Positions 25,638 to 36,350 are shown, counted from the stretch's first letter. The stretch: DNA of 64,000 nucleotides from Marinomonas algarum (GCF_020532605.1 NZ_JAJATW010000014.1:1-64000); one strand, 5' to 3'. The notes: generated from the sequence alone by a model not told the origin. Translations and numbers: made by a program.

Positions 25638-27011
25638 CTATTCACTAATGACCTTATAACAAGGCACATAGGCACTGCCTGGCAGCTTCATTCGTTGCTG
25701 ATCAACAAACGCTTGCAAAAGTGCGTCTAATTTCGCCAGTAACGCCTTATCACCGTGAATTTCAAACGGGCCAAATTCTTTGATATGCGCCACGCCTTGT
25801 ACTTTTACATTCCCTGCCACGATGGACGAAAACGCACGTCGTAAATCCGCTGCTAACAAATGGGTATCTTGATCAAAATTCAGATTTAACTTACGCACAT
25901 TGTCATGGGTTGGCTCGAATGGGTGTTGGAACTCTTCGGGAATATACAATTTCCAATTGTAATAAAACGCATCTTGGTGCGCTTTACGGTATTGTCGAAC
26001 GTCTTCCATGCCTTGCTTCATGACCCGAGCCACTTCCACTTCGTCTTCAATAATAATGCGATATTTACTTTGTGCCTCCGTACCCAGCACATCACCAATA
26101 AAGGCATGTATTTGCTCGAAGTAGGCCGCGCTCTCTTTGGGGCCGGTGAACACCAGAGGAAACGGCAAATCCGTATTTTTAGGGTGCAGTAAAATCCCTA
26201 AAATATAGAGGATTTCTTCCGCTGTGCCCGCGCCACCAGGGAAAACCACAATACCATGACCAGCACGCACAAAGGCTTCAAGGCGCTTCTCTATGTCTGG
26301 CATGATCACCAGTTGATTCACAATTGGATTAGGTGATTCCGCCGCGATAATGCCAGGCTCTGTTAAGCCAAGGTAAACACCGTCTTTGGTGCGCTGTTTC
26401 GCATGGGCGATTGTCGCACCCTTCATTGGCCCTTTCATTGCACCGGGACCACAGCCGGTACAAATATTCAATTCACGCAACCCAAGCTCATGGCCAACAC
26501 GCTTGGTGTAATCGTATTCATAACGAGCAATGGAATGGCCGCCCCAACAAACAATCATGTCTGGCGATTGAATACGACGAAACACATCGGCGTTACGCAA
26601 CAGTTCAAACACCAAGTTGGTCAACTTCGCTGAGCTCGCACCTTGTAAACCACTGTCTAAACTGTATTCGTGCTGGGTAAAAATGATGTCTCGCAGCACA
26701 CTGAACAGCATTTCTCGTACACTGCTAATCATCTTACCGTCGACAAATGCACTGCCTGGGGCGTTTTTCAGCTGCAATTTCACACCGCGCTCTTGTTGCA
26801 CAATGCGTATTTCAAAATCGTTGAACTCATCTGCTACGGCTTGTGGGTCATCAGAGTCACTGCCACAATTTAAAATAGCCAACGCACAACGGTGAAATAA
26901 GTCATGAAATGGGCCGGACTCTTCTGACAAGCGCGCCATTTCATCTTGCGATAACATTTCTAAAGCACCTCTAGGTGCAACTAACGCATCTACGCGATCT
27001 TCATTCTGCAT
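25638..27011 (-). CDS. ppnN: Nucleotide 5'-monophosphate nucleosidase PpnN (YgdH/LOG family)
   Basis: 457-aa protein that hydrolyses purine and pyrimidine nucleoside monophosphates to base and ribose phosphate; the E. coli enzyme is regulated by (p)ppGpp. The Rossmann LOG domain carries the motif VFPGGAGTAEEI, and the N- and C-terminal PpnN-specific domains are present (length close to the 454 aa of E. coli). It is transcribed alone on the minus strand. Confidence 0.92.
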   Translation of the reverse strand: MQNEDRVDALVAPRGALEMLSQDEMARLSEESGPFHDLFHRCALAILNCGSDSDDPQAVADEFNDFEIRIVQQERGVKLQLKNAPGSAFVDGKMISSVREMLFSVLRDIIFTQHEYSLDSGLQGASSAKLTNLVFELLRNADVFRRIQSPDMIVCWGGHSIARYEYDYTKRVGHELGLRELNICTGCGPGAMKGPMKGATIAHAKQRTKDGVYLGLTEPGIIAAESPNPIVNQLVIMPDIEKRLEAFVRAGHGIVVFPGGAGTAEEILYILGILLHPKNTDLPFPLVFTGPKESAAYFEQIHAFIGDVLGTEAQSKYRIIIEDEVEVARVMKQGMEDVRQYRKAHQDAFYYNWKLYIPEEFQHPFEPTHDNVRKLNLNFDQDTHLLAADLRRAFSSIVAGNVKVQGVAHIKEFGPFEIHGDKALLAKLDALLQAFVDQQRMKLPGSAYVPCYKVISE

Positions 27012-27124
27012 GATCGCCCTCCTCTTTTTATTGGGGCTGTTGTTAATGTTCTATTATCAATAGGTTTTGCCGTTATGGCCCTTCACTTCATAGTGATCGT
27101 ACCTTGTTGTTTTATCAAGCATTC

Positions 27125-28282
27125 TTAATACTTTTCACGCTGACGACGCTTTGCTCTCAAACCTTGATAATAGTGCGACGTCATTTCAATTAGACGACTG
27201 TAGGTTCGGCGAAACTCAAACAACAAGATGCCATTTGTATAAAGCTGCTCTAATTCAACGTCCGCTTCTAACACCAGCACAACCTGATGGTCGTAACACT
27301 CGTCCACCAAGCTGATAAAACGCCGCACGGCATCATCATTTACACTTAACATTACCGCACGCTCACCTGTTTCTCCTGAGCCGACCGCACCATCTTCTGT
27401 TCCCCGCGCTTTAATGTGCTCATAAGGCTCACTGCTGAGTTCAGGGATATTGCTGATCATTATCATGGGGTATTGTTGCGCTAACTCTATGTAATCCAAA
27501 GAAGATCTTGGACCATAGCACAACGCAGAAAAATCAAACCAAGCCATGTTTTCTGCCACTCGAATCACGTCAATCGAGCGACGGCAAACACGCAAGGGCT
27601 CAGTGGAAAACACTCCCTCAGCGTATTCTGTGAAGCGTTTTAAACATCCTGATTCATCTGCTTTACACTTAATAAAGTAAATGGGCGAGGTGTCAGTATG
27701 GCGTAATCGATGATCCGCTTCGCCTGTCAGGTGAAGGCACTCAAGGTGAGACGTTAACAAGGCAATCGTAGGGGTAAAGCGAGCCTTTTGCAGCTGTGTC
27801 TGAAACAAGTTTTCTACAGCGATATTTGACGTCGCCACCAGCACCACTCCCTCCTCAAATAAGGCGTCAACTAGCCCACTTAGCAGCATAGCGTCACCAA
27901 TATCAGAGACAAAAAATTCATCAAAACACAATACTCGACACTCTGATGCTAGACGCTTTGCAATGCTTTTCAACGGGTTTTTCTGACCAAATGCCAAGTT
28001 TAGCTCACGGTGTAATCGCGCCATAAAGTGATGAAAGTGCAAACGTAAGGCAACACCATCAGGAAGACCGCTGTAAAAAGCATCCATCAGAAAGGTTTTA
28101 CCACGTCCTACGTCTCCCCATAAATACACACCTTTGATTGGCTCATGGTCATGACGGTTTTTCTCCGTCACAATATCTTGATAAAGACGATTGAGCGCTT
28201 GTAAAGCAGGCTGTTGAGACGGGTCGTAGGTTACCTCATGACGGGCTAAACACGCTTGATAATATGCTAATGGTGATGACAT
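27125..28282 (-). CDS. zapE: Cell division ATPase ZapE (AFG1-like)
   Basis: 385-aa AAA-type ATPase. Walker A GDVGRGKT at residues 56-63, Walker B CFDEFF and the AFG1 family segment. ZapE interacts with FtsZ and is required for division under stress in E. coli, and related AFG1 proteins act in membrane protein quality control. The length is close to the family norm (375 aa). It is transcribed alone. Confidence 0.9.
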   Translation of the reverse strand: MSSPLAYYQACLARHEVTYDPSQQPALQALNRLYQDIVTEKNRHDHEPIKGVYLWGDVGRGKTFLMDAFYSGLPDGVALRLHFHHFMARLHRELNLAFGQKNPLKSIAKRLASECRVLCFDEFFVSDIGDAMLLSGLVDALFEEGVVLVATSNIAVENLFQTQLQKARFTPTIALLTSHLECLHLTGEADHRLRHTDTSPIYFIKCKADESGCLKRFTEYAEGVFSTEPLRVCRRSIDVIRVAENMAWFDFSALCYGPRSSLDYIELAQQYPMIMISNIPELSSEPYEHIKARGTEDGAVGSGETGERAVMLSVNDDAVRRFISLVDECYDHQVVLVLEADVELEQLYTNGILLFEFRRTYSRLIEMTSHYYQGLRAKRRQREKY

Positions 28283-28326
28283 CAGTGCCTCTTAGATTCA
28301 TTACTTTGTGGGTCTTTATCGTGATT

Positions 28327-29226
28327 TTATGGCTCAACCGAGTAGGTTGTCATGGCCGTATTGATAAGGTCTAACACGGACTGAGCGGCAAATTTACGAG
28401 GGACGGTAATGGCATAAAAACTTTCAAACGCCTGGGGTATAGGTTCATAGTCTTCTAGCTGTTTGGATTCAATTTCATCTTTAACCACAACGGCCGGAAG
28501 CACTGACAAATAGCCGCTGTCCCGCGCCAAAAGACGCAACATCGCCATATCATCCACTTCCGCTTTAATATCTGGATAGTACTGATGCGTGGCGCAAAAA
28601 GACTCAAACGCCGAACGAATGTCGGTATTTTTCCCTGGTACAATCCATTTTTTATCCGAATACCCTTGGGGAAACGGTAACGGCGGCTTTTCACCATAGG
28701 GACCAATGATTGCCACGGCTTGACGCGCCACCAGTTGATTCTGCCAAGTGGTTTCTTTGCTTTCACTTAAAATAGGGCGATTTGTTAACGCTAAGTCTAA
28801 CTCATGATTCACCAGTCCATTAAGTAAGTCAGTGATCCCTCGTGATGAAAGGGAAAAGCTGACATTATCACTTTGCAATAAAGGGGCAATAAAGCTTTCA
28901 ATAAAATTTCTCGACAAATTACTCTGCACGCCCAGCGTAATATGTTGATTGGTGCTTGCCGTCCCTTTTTGTAGAAAGTTTTCCAGTTCTTCCCCTGTAT
29001 TAAAGATGTCTTGCGCATAGGCTAGGACTCGACGTCCCACATCGGTTAAAACAAGCTTTCTCCCCTGACGAATAAACAGAGCCACACCAAGATTGTGTTC
29101 TAGCTGCTTAATTTGCGCCGACAAGGCGGATTGGGAAATATGCAACTTTTCAGCGGCTTCCGTCAGGCTTGGACTTTTTGACACCTGCCAAAAATAATAC
29201 AAATGATGGTAATTTAATCGACTCAC
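28327..29226 (-). CDS. LysR-family regulator divergent from the dab operon
   Basis: 299-aa LysR-type regulator. N-terminal helix-turn-helix (LNYHHLYYFWQVSKSPSLTEAA) resembles NhaR. A substrate-binding domain occupies about residues 90-295. Its start is 165 bp from the divergent dabB start, and many bacterial dab operons carry a LysR gene in this position, so it probably senses inorganic carbon status and controls dabBA. The ligand is not known. Confidence 0.85.
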   Translation of the reverse strand: MSRLNYHHLYYFWQVSKSPSLTEAAEKLHISQSALSAQIKQLEHNLGVALFIRQGRKLVLTDVGRRVLAYAQDIFNTGEELENFLQKGTASTNQHITLGVQSNLSRNFIESFIAPLLQSDNVSFSLSSRGITDLLNGLVNHELDLALTNRPILSESKETTWQNQLVARQAVAIIGPYGEKPPLPFPQGYSDKKWIVPGKNTDIRSAFESFCATHQYYPDIKAEVDDMAMLRLLARDSGYLSVLPAVVVKDEIESKQLEDYEPIPQAFESFYAITVPRKFAAQSVLDLINTAMTTYSVEP

Positions 29227-29391
29227 TGCGCACCTTATACAAGCCTAAACCGAACTTTTCCGTTACGGATTATTAAAACAAATTTTTACATAAATAAAAC
29301 AGAACAATAACTTTCAATATATGTATTTTTATTAACAAAATACAAGGGTCATAATGCTTTTTTCTTTTATCCCTCTTCTTGGAGACAATGC

Positions 29392-30999
29392 GTGCCTCTC
29401 GTTGCTTTGAGTTTTTTGCCTATTTTTATCCCTATCATGTTCTTTTTAGGAGGATGGTATGCGGGCCGAACGAACACCGCATCGGTGCCCCAAAAAGCCG
29501 TTTGGTTAAGCCGTTCTCTGCTGATGATTTTTTTACTGATGTTTCCCATTAGTTACGTGTTTGCTGATGCTTGGCAAGCCTCACATTGGATTCGTCACAC
29601 CTCCCTTAGCCAAATCATGCTTGGATTAGTCACCATCATGGGTTGGGTACTGATCACATTTTCTCGTCACTATATGGCAGGGCAAACACGCAGCAAACGC
29701 TATTATCGCTGGTTAATGTTCACTCTGGCCTCGGTGTCGGTGACCGTCACATCCAATCATCTGGTGGTTTTTTGGCTGGGCTGGCTCGGCATCAGCCTGT
29801 CATTGCATAATCTGCTGACCTTTTACCCAGACCGCCCACGCGCCATTCTTGCTGCCCATAAAAAATTCATCGTGGCCCGCCTCGCCGAGCTGGCTTTACT
29901 GGTCGCCTTTGTTCTCTTGTATCAAACACACGGTAGCTTATACATCAGCGACATTTTAAATACGCTTACCCTACAAGCCGATGCCAATATCGAACTTTCA
30001 AACACGGACCACATCGCTGCAACGCTTATTGCACTTGCTGCTTTAATTAAGTGCGCACAACTGCCCTTCCATGGTTGGTTGATTCAGGTCGTCGAATCCC
30101 CTACGCCAATCAGTGCGCTGCTGCACGCGGGTGTGATCAACTTAGGCGGCTATCTGGTATTACTGTTTGCCCCCTTAGTCGCACAAAGTTCCTACGCGAT
30201 TTGGTTGCTGTTATTGATCTCCGGGCTGTCAACGCTGGCCAGTGCGCTTGTTATGACCACCCGCATTAGCGTCAAGGTTCGACTCGCCTGGTCAACCAGC
30301 GCTCAAATGGGGTTGATGCTGATGGAGTTCGCCTTGGGCTTGTATGAACTGGTTTTGTTGCATTTATTAGCTCACTCATTTTACAAAGCTTACTCTTTCT
30401 TAAACTCAGGCAACGCCATTAACGACACGCTTCGCCTTACACTGTCCGGCGCGTCCGCTAACGGTCGACTGTCTGAAAACAAACCCACTTTAACTGCTTG
30501 GTTTTCTGTTATTGCGCTTAGTACCGCTGGCGTTTTCTTGGTACGTACACTGTTTGGTTTTGACGGCGCACTCAGTACTTGGTGGTTGCTGGCCCTAGCC
30601 ATCAGCCTGCTTGTGCTTCAATGGCGCGCCTCAGAACACGCCCCGTCATTATTGTCTATCTGTGTTGTGAGTATTTTTCTATGCGTCATTTACGCCACAC
30701 TAAAAGATACTGTGAGAGTGATGTTTCCTATTACCCACATTGGCCACACCGATGCGTTTTCCCTAGCGGATCTATGGGCAATACTGCTGTTTAGCCTGTT
30801 ATTTATCATCAATGCTTTACTGCATTACCAAGTACATTTGTCTTGGGTAAGACGGCTTTCCATCACGTTGTTTGCTGGCTTATACCTAGATGAATGGTTA
30901 ACACGCCTTGTCTTAAGAATCTGGCCTGTCACCTTACCAGCACGGGCCAAAGACCAACACAATGCCCCCCATTATTCTCACTCAGCCAACGACCGTTAA
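29392..30999 (+). CDS. dabB: DAB inorganic carbon transporter, membrane subunit DabB
   Basis: 535-aa polytopic protein of the NADH-quinone oxidoreductase subunit 5/MrpA family. About 14 membrane helices and the proton-channel core with conserved Lys and His (HKKFIVARLAELAL, LPFHGWLIQVVESPTPISALLHAGVINLG when read as separate pieces) are visible. DabB is thought to use cation flow to power DabA. The start is GTG at 29392 with GGAG 7 bases upstream; an ATG at 29388 is out of frame. dabA follows after 9 bp. Confidence 0.9.
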   Translation: MPLVALSFLPIFIPIMFFLGGWYAGRTNTASVPQKAVWLSRSLLMIFLLMFPISYVFADAWQASHWIRHTSLSQIMLGLVTIMGWVLITFSRHYMAGQTRSKRYYRWLMFTLASVSVTVTSNHLVVFWLGWLGISLSLHNLLTFYPDRPRAILAAHKKFIVARLAELALLVAFVLLYQTHGSLYISDILNTLTLQADANIELSNTDHIAATLIALAALIKCAQLPFHGWLIQVVESPTPISALLHAGVINLGGYLVLLFAPLVAQSSYAIWLLLLISGLSTLASALVMTTRISVKVRLAWSTSAQMGLMLMEFALGLYELVLLHLLAHSFYKAYSFLNSGNAINDTLRLTLSGASANGRLSENKPTLTAWFSVIALSTAGVFLVRTLFGFDGALSTWWLLALAISLLVLQWRASEHAPSLLSICVVSIFLCVIYATLKDTVRVMFPITHIGHTDAFSLADLWAILLFSLLFIINALLHYQVHLSWVRRLSITLFAGLYLDEWLTRLVLRIWPVTLPARAKDQHNAPHYSHSANDR

Positions 31000-31008
31000 G
31001 GAGCCTAT

Positions 31009-33423
31009 ATGACACTTTCATCTTCTGCTCCATTGTCTGCGCAACATAAAGCGTGCTTGTCCGATGCCGCCGCGAAAATAGCACCAAATTGGCCATTGGA
31101 TAAGCTCATTGCAGTCAACCCACTTTGGTCACACATTGCTAGGCCTTTCGATCAGGTGTGTGATGAGTTGTCCGCGCTGGCGGGCATCAAAACTCACTTA
31201 CCGCTTACTACCTATGCCTCCTACTTTGAACAAGGGCGTATTCAACTGAATGCTCTTGCTCAAGCGGCTCGACATTATCAGTTCGATACCGAAACGGATG
31301 CACTCGTTCAACGTCTGTCTCAGCCGATTAACCTGACCCGTCAGTGGTATAACATTGCCGATATTGCCGACCAATATCGCCCTACGAATAAGATGTCTTG
31401 GCATGACGAAATCACCCATCAAGTGAGTCAGTTTTGCGCTGCACACTATCAAGAACAAAGTCCAACATTACGACAAAAAAGCGCAAACCTAGACGTAGAC
31501 CTCTATGCGCACTGGCTAGAAATCACCACAGAAGACAAGGGTTTAAGCATCCTGATGGGGGAATCCAATCTTAAGGACTACTTTCGTTCTTTACCGACCA
31601 ATAAGGATGAGCTTTTTGCCCTGATGATCAAAGAATTGGCTCTGCAAACCGAGTCATTGGCCATCTATGCTCATTCACTATTATTAGACATTAATGGCTG
31701 GGGAAGCTATCTCGCTTATTTAGATGGCTTTGCGCCTAAAAGCACACAAGAAACAGAGGCCAAAGACCCTCAGGTCGAGTCTCTATTAGCCATTAAAATG
31801 GCATGGGATTGGGTGATATGGCGTTACCTAAAAGACACATCCAATGCCAATTTCAGAGCCGTAGAGCGACATTGGCAACAACAATGTCTGCAAATAGATG
31901 AACTCATTAATGAGCATCATGTCGCTAATCAGTCACTGAAAATATGGGCGATGGCGCTGGAGTTAAGCGAACAAAACACGCTCCACCAAACCTTGTTGTC
32001 CGCGCCACCACACACAATTACTCCTCCTGTTCTACAGGCTATTTTCTGTATTGATGTTCGCTCAGAAATTTTCCGTCGAGCCTTAGAAAAGCAATCGGAT
32101 AGGATCCAAACCTTTGGTTTTGCTGGGTTCTTTGGCTTACCCATTGAGTATCACGCCAAAGGCAGTCAGTTTTCTCGCCCTCAGTTACCCGGCTTGCTGA
32201 TACCAAGCATCCAGGTCACAGAACAACACAGTAATGACAAACACGTTCACCACCAGCAACAAGAAGCCCGCTGGCACCGTTGGGGACACGCCGCACCCGC
32301 TTCTTTTTCTATGGTGGAATCCATGGGATGGTGGTACGCCTTCAAAATGTTTAAACAAACCTTATTTCCAAAGAGGCAAGATAATCCTGTTGACCGCCTC
32401 GCGCCTCACACTCAATGGCATTTAAGCAAGCAAGGCGTGACGCTCACCCATCAAGATAAGGCCGATTTGGCGATGGGGATCTTAACCACTATGGGGATTC
32501 AACATTACGCCGAGACGGTGTTGCTGGTCGGCCATGGTAGCCAAACCAGTAATAATCTTCACGCGACAGGGCTGGAATGCGGCGCCTGCGGTGGGCAAAG
32601 TGGCGAGGTCAATGTAAAAGTTCTAGCCAGTCTGTTAAATGATCCATCAGTGCGTACATTGCTCAGTCAAATGGGAACAAACATTCCACCTCAGACGCAA
32701 TTTATCGCGGCAATGCATAACACCACCACGGATCAGTTGACCTGCTACGATCATCAACCCAATGCCGCCTTTTCTGGATGGTTCACACACGCCATGTACG
32801 CTGCCCAAAAAGAACGCGCCGCTACCCTAGACCCAGCTCTAACCCATCTTTCTGCTGCCGCTAGAAACAAGGCCTTTATTCAACGCGCCAATGACTGGTC
32901 ACAAGTTCGCCCAGAATGGGGGCTAGCGAATAATCACAGTTTTATCATTGCACCACGTTATAAAACGCGCAAAGTTAATCTGAAAGGACGCAGTTTTCTA
33001 CACGATTACGATGACCGTTTCGATCACGACTTCACCACTTTGGAAAAAATAATCACTGCTCCCATGTTGGTAAGTCACTGGATCAATATGCAATACAATC
33101 TATCAGTGACGGACAACTTCAAATTTGGCAGCGGCGATAAGGTGCTCCACAATGCCGTCGGAGGAAGCATAGGTGTCTTCGAAGGCAACGGTGGCGACCT
33201 GCGTATCGGCCTGTCAAAGCAATCCATTCATGATGGACAACACTGGATGCATACGCCGGTCAGACTGGCGGTGTATATAGACGCGCCACAGGAGGCCATC
33301 GCGGATATCATCGCCAAGCACGAGTTAGTAAGGCATCTGGTCGATAACGACTGGCTCTATCTTTACCAATGGCAGGATAACAAGATCACGCGCTTTTATC
33401 AGAGAAAGTGGCGGGCTTTGTGA
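31009..33423 (+). CDS. dabA: DAB inorganic carbon transporter, carbonic-anhydrase-like subunit DabA
   Basis: 804-aa DUF2309 (UPF0753) protein. With DabB it concentrates bicarbonate by one-way hydration of CO2. The zinc-site residues are present: C347 and D349 in CIDVRSE, H509 in VGHGS and C524 in GLECGACGG. Their spacing (2 and 15 residues) equals that of the characterised Halothiobacillus protein. There is no Rubisco or carboxysome gene nearby, so here the pump probably supports anaplerotic carboxylations in air, as reported for other heterotrophs. Confidence 0.93.
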   Translation: MTLSSSAPLSAQHKACLSDAAAKIAPNWPLDKLIAVNPLWSHIARPFDQVCDELSALAGIKTHLPLTTYASYFEQGRIQLNALAQAARHYQFDTETDALVQRLSQPINLTRQWYNIADIADQYRPTNKMSWHDEITHQVSQFCAAHYQEQSPTLRQKSANLDVDLYAHWLEITTEDKGLSILMGESNLKDYFRSLPTNKDELFALMIKELALQTESLAIYAHSLLLDINGWGSYLAYLDGFAPKSTQETEAKDPQVESLLAIKMAWDWVIWRYLKDTSNANFRAVERHWQQQCLQIDELINEHHVANQSLKIWAMALELSEQNTLHQTLLSAPPHTITPPVLQAIFCIDVRSEIFRRALEKQSDRIQTFGFAGFFGLPIEYHAKGSQFSRPQLPGLLIPSIQVTEQHSNDKHVHHQQQEARWHRWGHAAPASFSMVESMGWWYAFKMFKQTLFPKRQDNPVDRLAPHTQWHLSKQGVTLTHQDKADLAMGILTTMGIQHYAETVLLVGHGSQTSNNLHATGLECGACGGQSGEVNVKVLASLLNDPSVRTLLSQMGTNIPPQTQFIAAMHNTTTDQLTCYDHQPNAAFSGWFTHAMYAAQKERAATLDPALTHLSAAARNKAFIQRANDWSQVRPEWGLANNHSFIIAPRYKTRKVNLKGRSFLHDYDDRFDHDFTTLEKIITAPMLVSHWINMQYNLSVTDNFKFGSGDKVLHNAVGGSIGVFEGNGGDLRIGLSKQSIHDGQHWMHTPVRLAVYIDAPQEAIADIIAKHELVRHLVDNDWLYLYQWQDNKITRFYQRKWRAL

Positions 33424-33438
33424 TCGTGAGATAAAAAA

Positions 33439-33471
33439 ATACCCAATCGATCAGAATAATCGATTGGGTAT
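33439..33471. terminator. Bidirectional terminator between dabA and metQ
   Basis: Perfect 13-bp inverted repeat (33439-33451 with 33459-33471), 7-base loop, with an A7 run on the left that reads as T7 for minus-strand transcription. It is shared by convergent dabA and metQ. Confidence 0.85.
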
Positions 33472-33523
33472 CTGTGTTTCAGATCCGTGTTTTAGATTCG
33501 TGGTTTAGAAAGAGATGAGAGCG

Positions 33524-34333
33524 TTACCAGCCTTTTACAACGCCATCTTTAAACTCGGTCATAGCGGCTTGGTAAACCGCTTCCGTCTGATACGCCTGAA
33601 CAAACTTCTTCACATTTTCCGCTTGCACATTGTCTTTACGCGCCACAATTAAGTTCACGTAAGGCGAGTTCTTATCTTCGACAAACACACCGTCTTTTTC
33701 TGGCGACAAGTTAATGTTGCTGGCATAGGTTGTGTTAATGATCGCAAGCGCGACGTCGTCCATAGAGCGAACCAATTGCGCCGCTTCAAGTTCAACAATA
33801 TCGAGATTTTTTGGGCTATCCACAATATCCAATACAGTGGCTTTAAGGCCAACCCCTTCTTTTAAAGTAATCAGGCCTTGCTGCTCTAACAAGATCAAAG
33901 AACGCGCTAAGTTCGTTGGGTCATTAGGAACCGCAATTTTATCGCCGTCTTTTAACTCATTTGTAGATTGAATGCTATTGGAGTAAGCCGCAATCGGGTA
34001 AACAAACGAGTTGCCTGCAATAGCAAAGTCGTAGCCACGATCTTGCATTTGCTGGTCAAGGTATGGCTTGTGCTGGAAAGCATTGGCATCGATAGAGCCT
34101 TCTTCTAACGCGGCATTAGGCGTCACATAGTCCGAAAAAATCACCAGTTCCACGTCTAAATTGTATGTGTCTTTGGCTACTTTCGCCGCCGCTTCCGCCA
34201 CTTGTGCTTCCGAACCTGCGATGACGCCTACGGTGATTTTGTTCATGTCTGCTTCTTTCTCGCCACATGCCGCCAGCAACAAAGACACCGCCAGACCCGT
34301 TACCGCAAAAAGCCCTTTAAGATTAACACGCAT
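33524..34333 (-). CDS. metQ: Methionine ABC transporter lipoprotein MetQ
   Basis: 269-aa lipoprotein with lipobox LLAA-C23 and a NlpA family solute-binding domain (KITVGVIAGSEAQVAEAAA, then NAFQHKPYLDQQ, typical of MetQ). It captures D/L-methionine in the periplasm for MetNI. It is the last gene of metN-metI-metQ, about 105 bp after metI. Confidence 0.92.
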   Translation of the reverse strand: MRVNLKGLFAVTGLAVSLLLAACGEKEADMNKITVGVIAGSEAQVAEAAAKVAKDTYNLDVELVIFSDYVTPNAALEEGSIDANAFQHKPYLDQQMQDRGYDFAIAGNSFVYPIAAYSNSIQSTNELKDGDKIAVPNDPTNLARSLILLEQQGLITLKEGVGLKATVLDIVDSPKNLDIVELEAAQLVRSMDDVALAIINTTYASNINLSPEKDGVFVEDKNSPYVNLIVARKDNVQAENVKKFVQAYQTEAVYQAAMTEFKDGVVKGW

Positions 34334-34437
34334 TACTTTTCTCCTTGATCAAGGGTCGCCCTTGATATGTTGTTTAAAGACCGTTATTCACAAGATACAT
34401 TCGTAGTAAAAATACCCTGCTGATTTATTTTGGCCGA

Positions 34438-35124
34438 TCAACGATGGTCAACGCGTTTGACCAAGTAATCACCAATGGATTGAATAATTTGAACCAGTAC
34501 CACCAAAATCACGATCGTAATCATCATGACCACCGCATCGAACCGCTGGTAACCATAACGAATGCCGACGTCACCCAGTCCACCGCCACCCACAGTACCG
34601 GCCATCGCTGAGTACCCCACTAGCGTGACCAGGGTAATCGTGACGGCATTGATAATGCCGGGTAAGGCTTCAGGCAGCAGCACTTTTAAGATAATTTGCT
34701 TTGGCTTTGCGCCCATCGCTTGAGCCGCTTCTACCAATCCCGCTGGCACTTCCAATAACGCCCCTTCGATAAGGCGGGCAATGAAGGGAGTAGCGGCAAT
34801 CGCCAGAGGCACAATCGCCGCGGCGGTGCCAATCGAGCTCCCCACCAGCATGCGTGTAAAAGGAATGATCGCGACCAGCAAAATGATAAAAGGAATAGAG
34901 CGTCCAATGTTGACCACTATGCCCAAGGCTTTATTCACCACTTTATTGCTCAACAAACCCGATTCCTTCGTCAGATGCAGCAACACACCTAAGGGAATAC
35001 CAAACAAAAAGCCAATCAGACCCGCCATAAACACCATGGCAACGGTTTCACCAAGGGACGACACCAGTAAATCAATTAGGCGGTCATTGTTTACCCACCA
35101 GTCGAGAACAGAATCAAGCGACAT
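34438..35124 (-). CDS. metI: Methionine ABC transporter permease MetI
   Basis: 228-aa inner-membrane permease with five predicted helices and the EAA loop ([25 protein letters not shown] when read around residue 137). Length and motif match MetI of E. coli (217 aa). It overlaps metN by 11 bases (35114-35124), showing coupled translation. Confidence 0.93.
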   Translation of the reverse strand: MSLDSVLDWWVNNDRLIDLLVSSLGETVAMVFMAGLIGFLFGIPLGVLLHLTKESGLLSNKVVNKALGIVVNIGRSIPFIILLVAIIPFTRMLVGSSIGTAAAIVPLAIAATPFIARLIEGALLEVPAGLVEAAQAMGAKPKQIILKVLLPEALPGIINAVTITLVTLVGYSAMAGTVGGGGLGDVGIRYGYQRFDAVVMMITIVILVVLVQIIQSIGDYLVKRVDHR

Positions 35125-36151
35125 AGCCTAATACCTCCACATCAATTTTGTTTTCTTTCAAGAAGGCAATGGCTTGCTCAGTGGCGCTCGGCGTACCAAA
35201 GAACTCCGCCAACATGAGACCAAACTTGATGCCACCCACATAATCCATATTGGAGCTCAAAATACTGATGTCTAAATGAAATTCACGGGCCACCTGACTG
35301 ATAATCGGTGCATCCACCGACGCTCCCGTAAACTCAAGACGCACCAGAGGGTGCGTCGTGGCGGTTTTAGCATGACTCAAACGCGCTTGGTAATCGGCTG
35401 GAATCGACAGGTCGAGGGTTGAGCGAATAAACTCGCGTGCTAATGCCGTTTTGGGATGGGCAAAGATATCGCCCACTGCGCCCTGCTCCACCAGCTTACC
35501 GTCGCCAATAATCGCCACATCACTACAGATGCTTTTCACCACCGCCATTTCATGGGTAATCAGCAGAATCGTCAGGTTAAACTCTTGGTTTATTTTACGC
35601 AGTAAATCGAGGATGGATTGTGTTGTGGCGGGGTCTAACGCACTGGTCGCTTCATCGCATAATAAGACCTTAGGGTCGGACGCCAACGCACGAGCAATCG
35701 CCACACGCTGCTTTTGCCCACCACTTAAATTGGCCGGATACGTGTCTTTTTTATCCCCTAACCCTACCAATTCCAGCAAACTATCGACTTTGGCTTTAAT
35801 GGCTTTTTTATCCGTACCCGCCAACTCAAGTGGCAATCCGACGTTGTCAAAGACCGTTCGAGAAGACAGCAAATTAAAATGCTGGAAGATCATGCCGATT
35901 TTACGTCGCGCCAGAGTCAAATCGTGATTAGAAAGTGTGTTGAGATCCGTCCCGTCTACCACTACCTGACCATTAGTGGGACGCTCCAATAAATTTACAC
36001 AGCGAATCAGTGTGCTTTTGCCCGCACCCGATGACCCAATCACACCGTATATCGCCCCCTCAGCAATACTGAGATTAATGTCGCTGAGCGCGTTAATCGC
36101 ACGCTTCCCTTGGTAAAAGACTTTATTTACCTGTTTTATTTCTATCATCAA
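35114..36151 (-). CDS. metN: Methionine ABC transporter ATPase MetN
   Basis: 345-aa ATPase. Walker [10 protein letters not shown] at residues 39-47, signature LSGGQKQR, Walker [16 protein letters not shown]-terminal NIL (ACT-like) domain from about 265 binds methionine and inhibits transport. It is the first gene of the operon. Upstream on the same strand is efp with its own terminator. Two dyads lie about 50-100 bp upstream of the start and are candidate regulatory sites. Confidence 0.94.
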   Translation of the reverse strand: MMIEIKQVNKVFYQGKRAINALSDINLSIAEGAIYGVIGSSGAGKSTLIRCVNLLERPTNGQVVVDGTDLNTLSNHDLTLARRKIGMIFQHFNLLSSRTVFDNVGLPLELAGTDKKAIKAKVDSLLELVGLGDKKDTYPANLSGGQKQRVAIARALASDPKVLLCDEATSALDPATTQSILDLLRKINQEFNLTILLITHEMAVVKSICSDVAIIGDGKLVEQGAVGDIFAHPKTALAREFIRSTLDLSIPADYQARLSHAKTATTHPLVRLEFTGASVDAPIISQVAREFHLDISILSSNMDYVGGIKFGLMLAEFFGTPSATEQAIAFLKENKIDVEVLGYVA

Positions 36152-36198
36152 AATTCCTGAGGATTACATTCGCATGTGGCGGCTTATTACGCGGTGAG

Positions 36199-36247
36199 CA
36201 GACTCAGTCTGGCAATGGAGGCGACATTAAATAGTCTTGTCTATTTA
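36199..36247. promoter_or_regulatory. Two dyads upstream of metN, candidate repressor sites
   Basis: CAGACT-C-AGTCTG (36199-36211) is a perfect 6-bp dyad and TAAATAG-N6-CTATTTA (36228-36247) is a perfect 7-bp dyad. Both contain AGAC/GTCT-like words reminiscent of MetJ met boxes (AGACGTCT) without matching them fully. They could mediate methionine repression of metNIQ. No SAM riboswitch fold was recognised. Confidence 0.4.
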
Positions 36248-36350
36248 GTCAATTGCATGACCATACCGAATAGAAGATTGGTTAGATTGATTCGTTATAT
36301 TACGCGAAAATCGCAAAAAATAAGGAGAAAACACCAAGTATCGACAAAAA

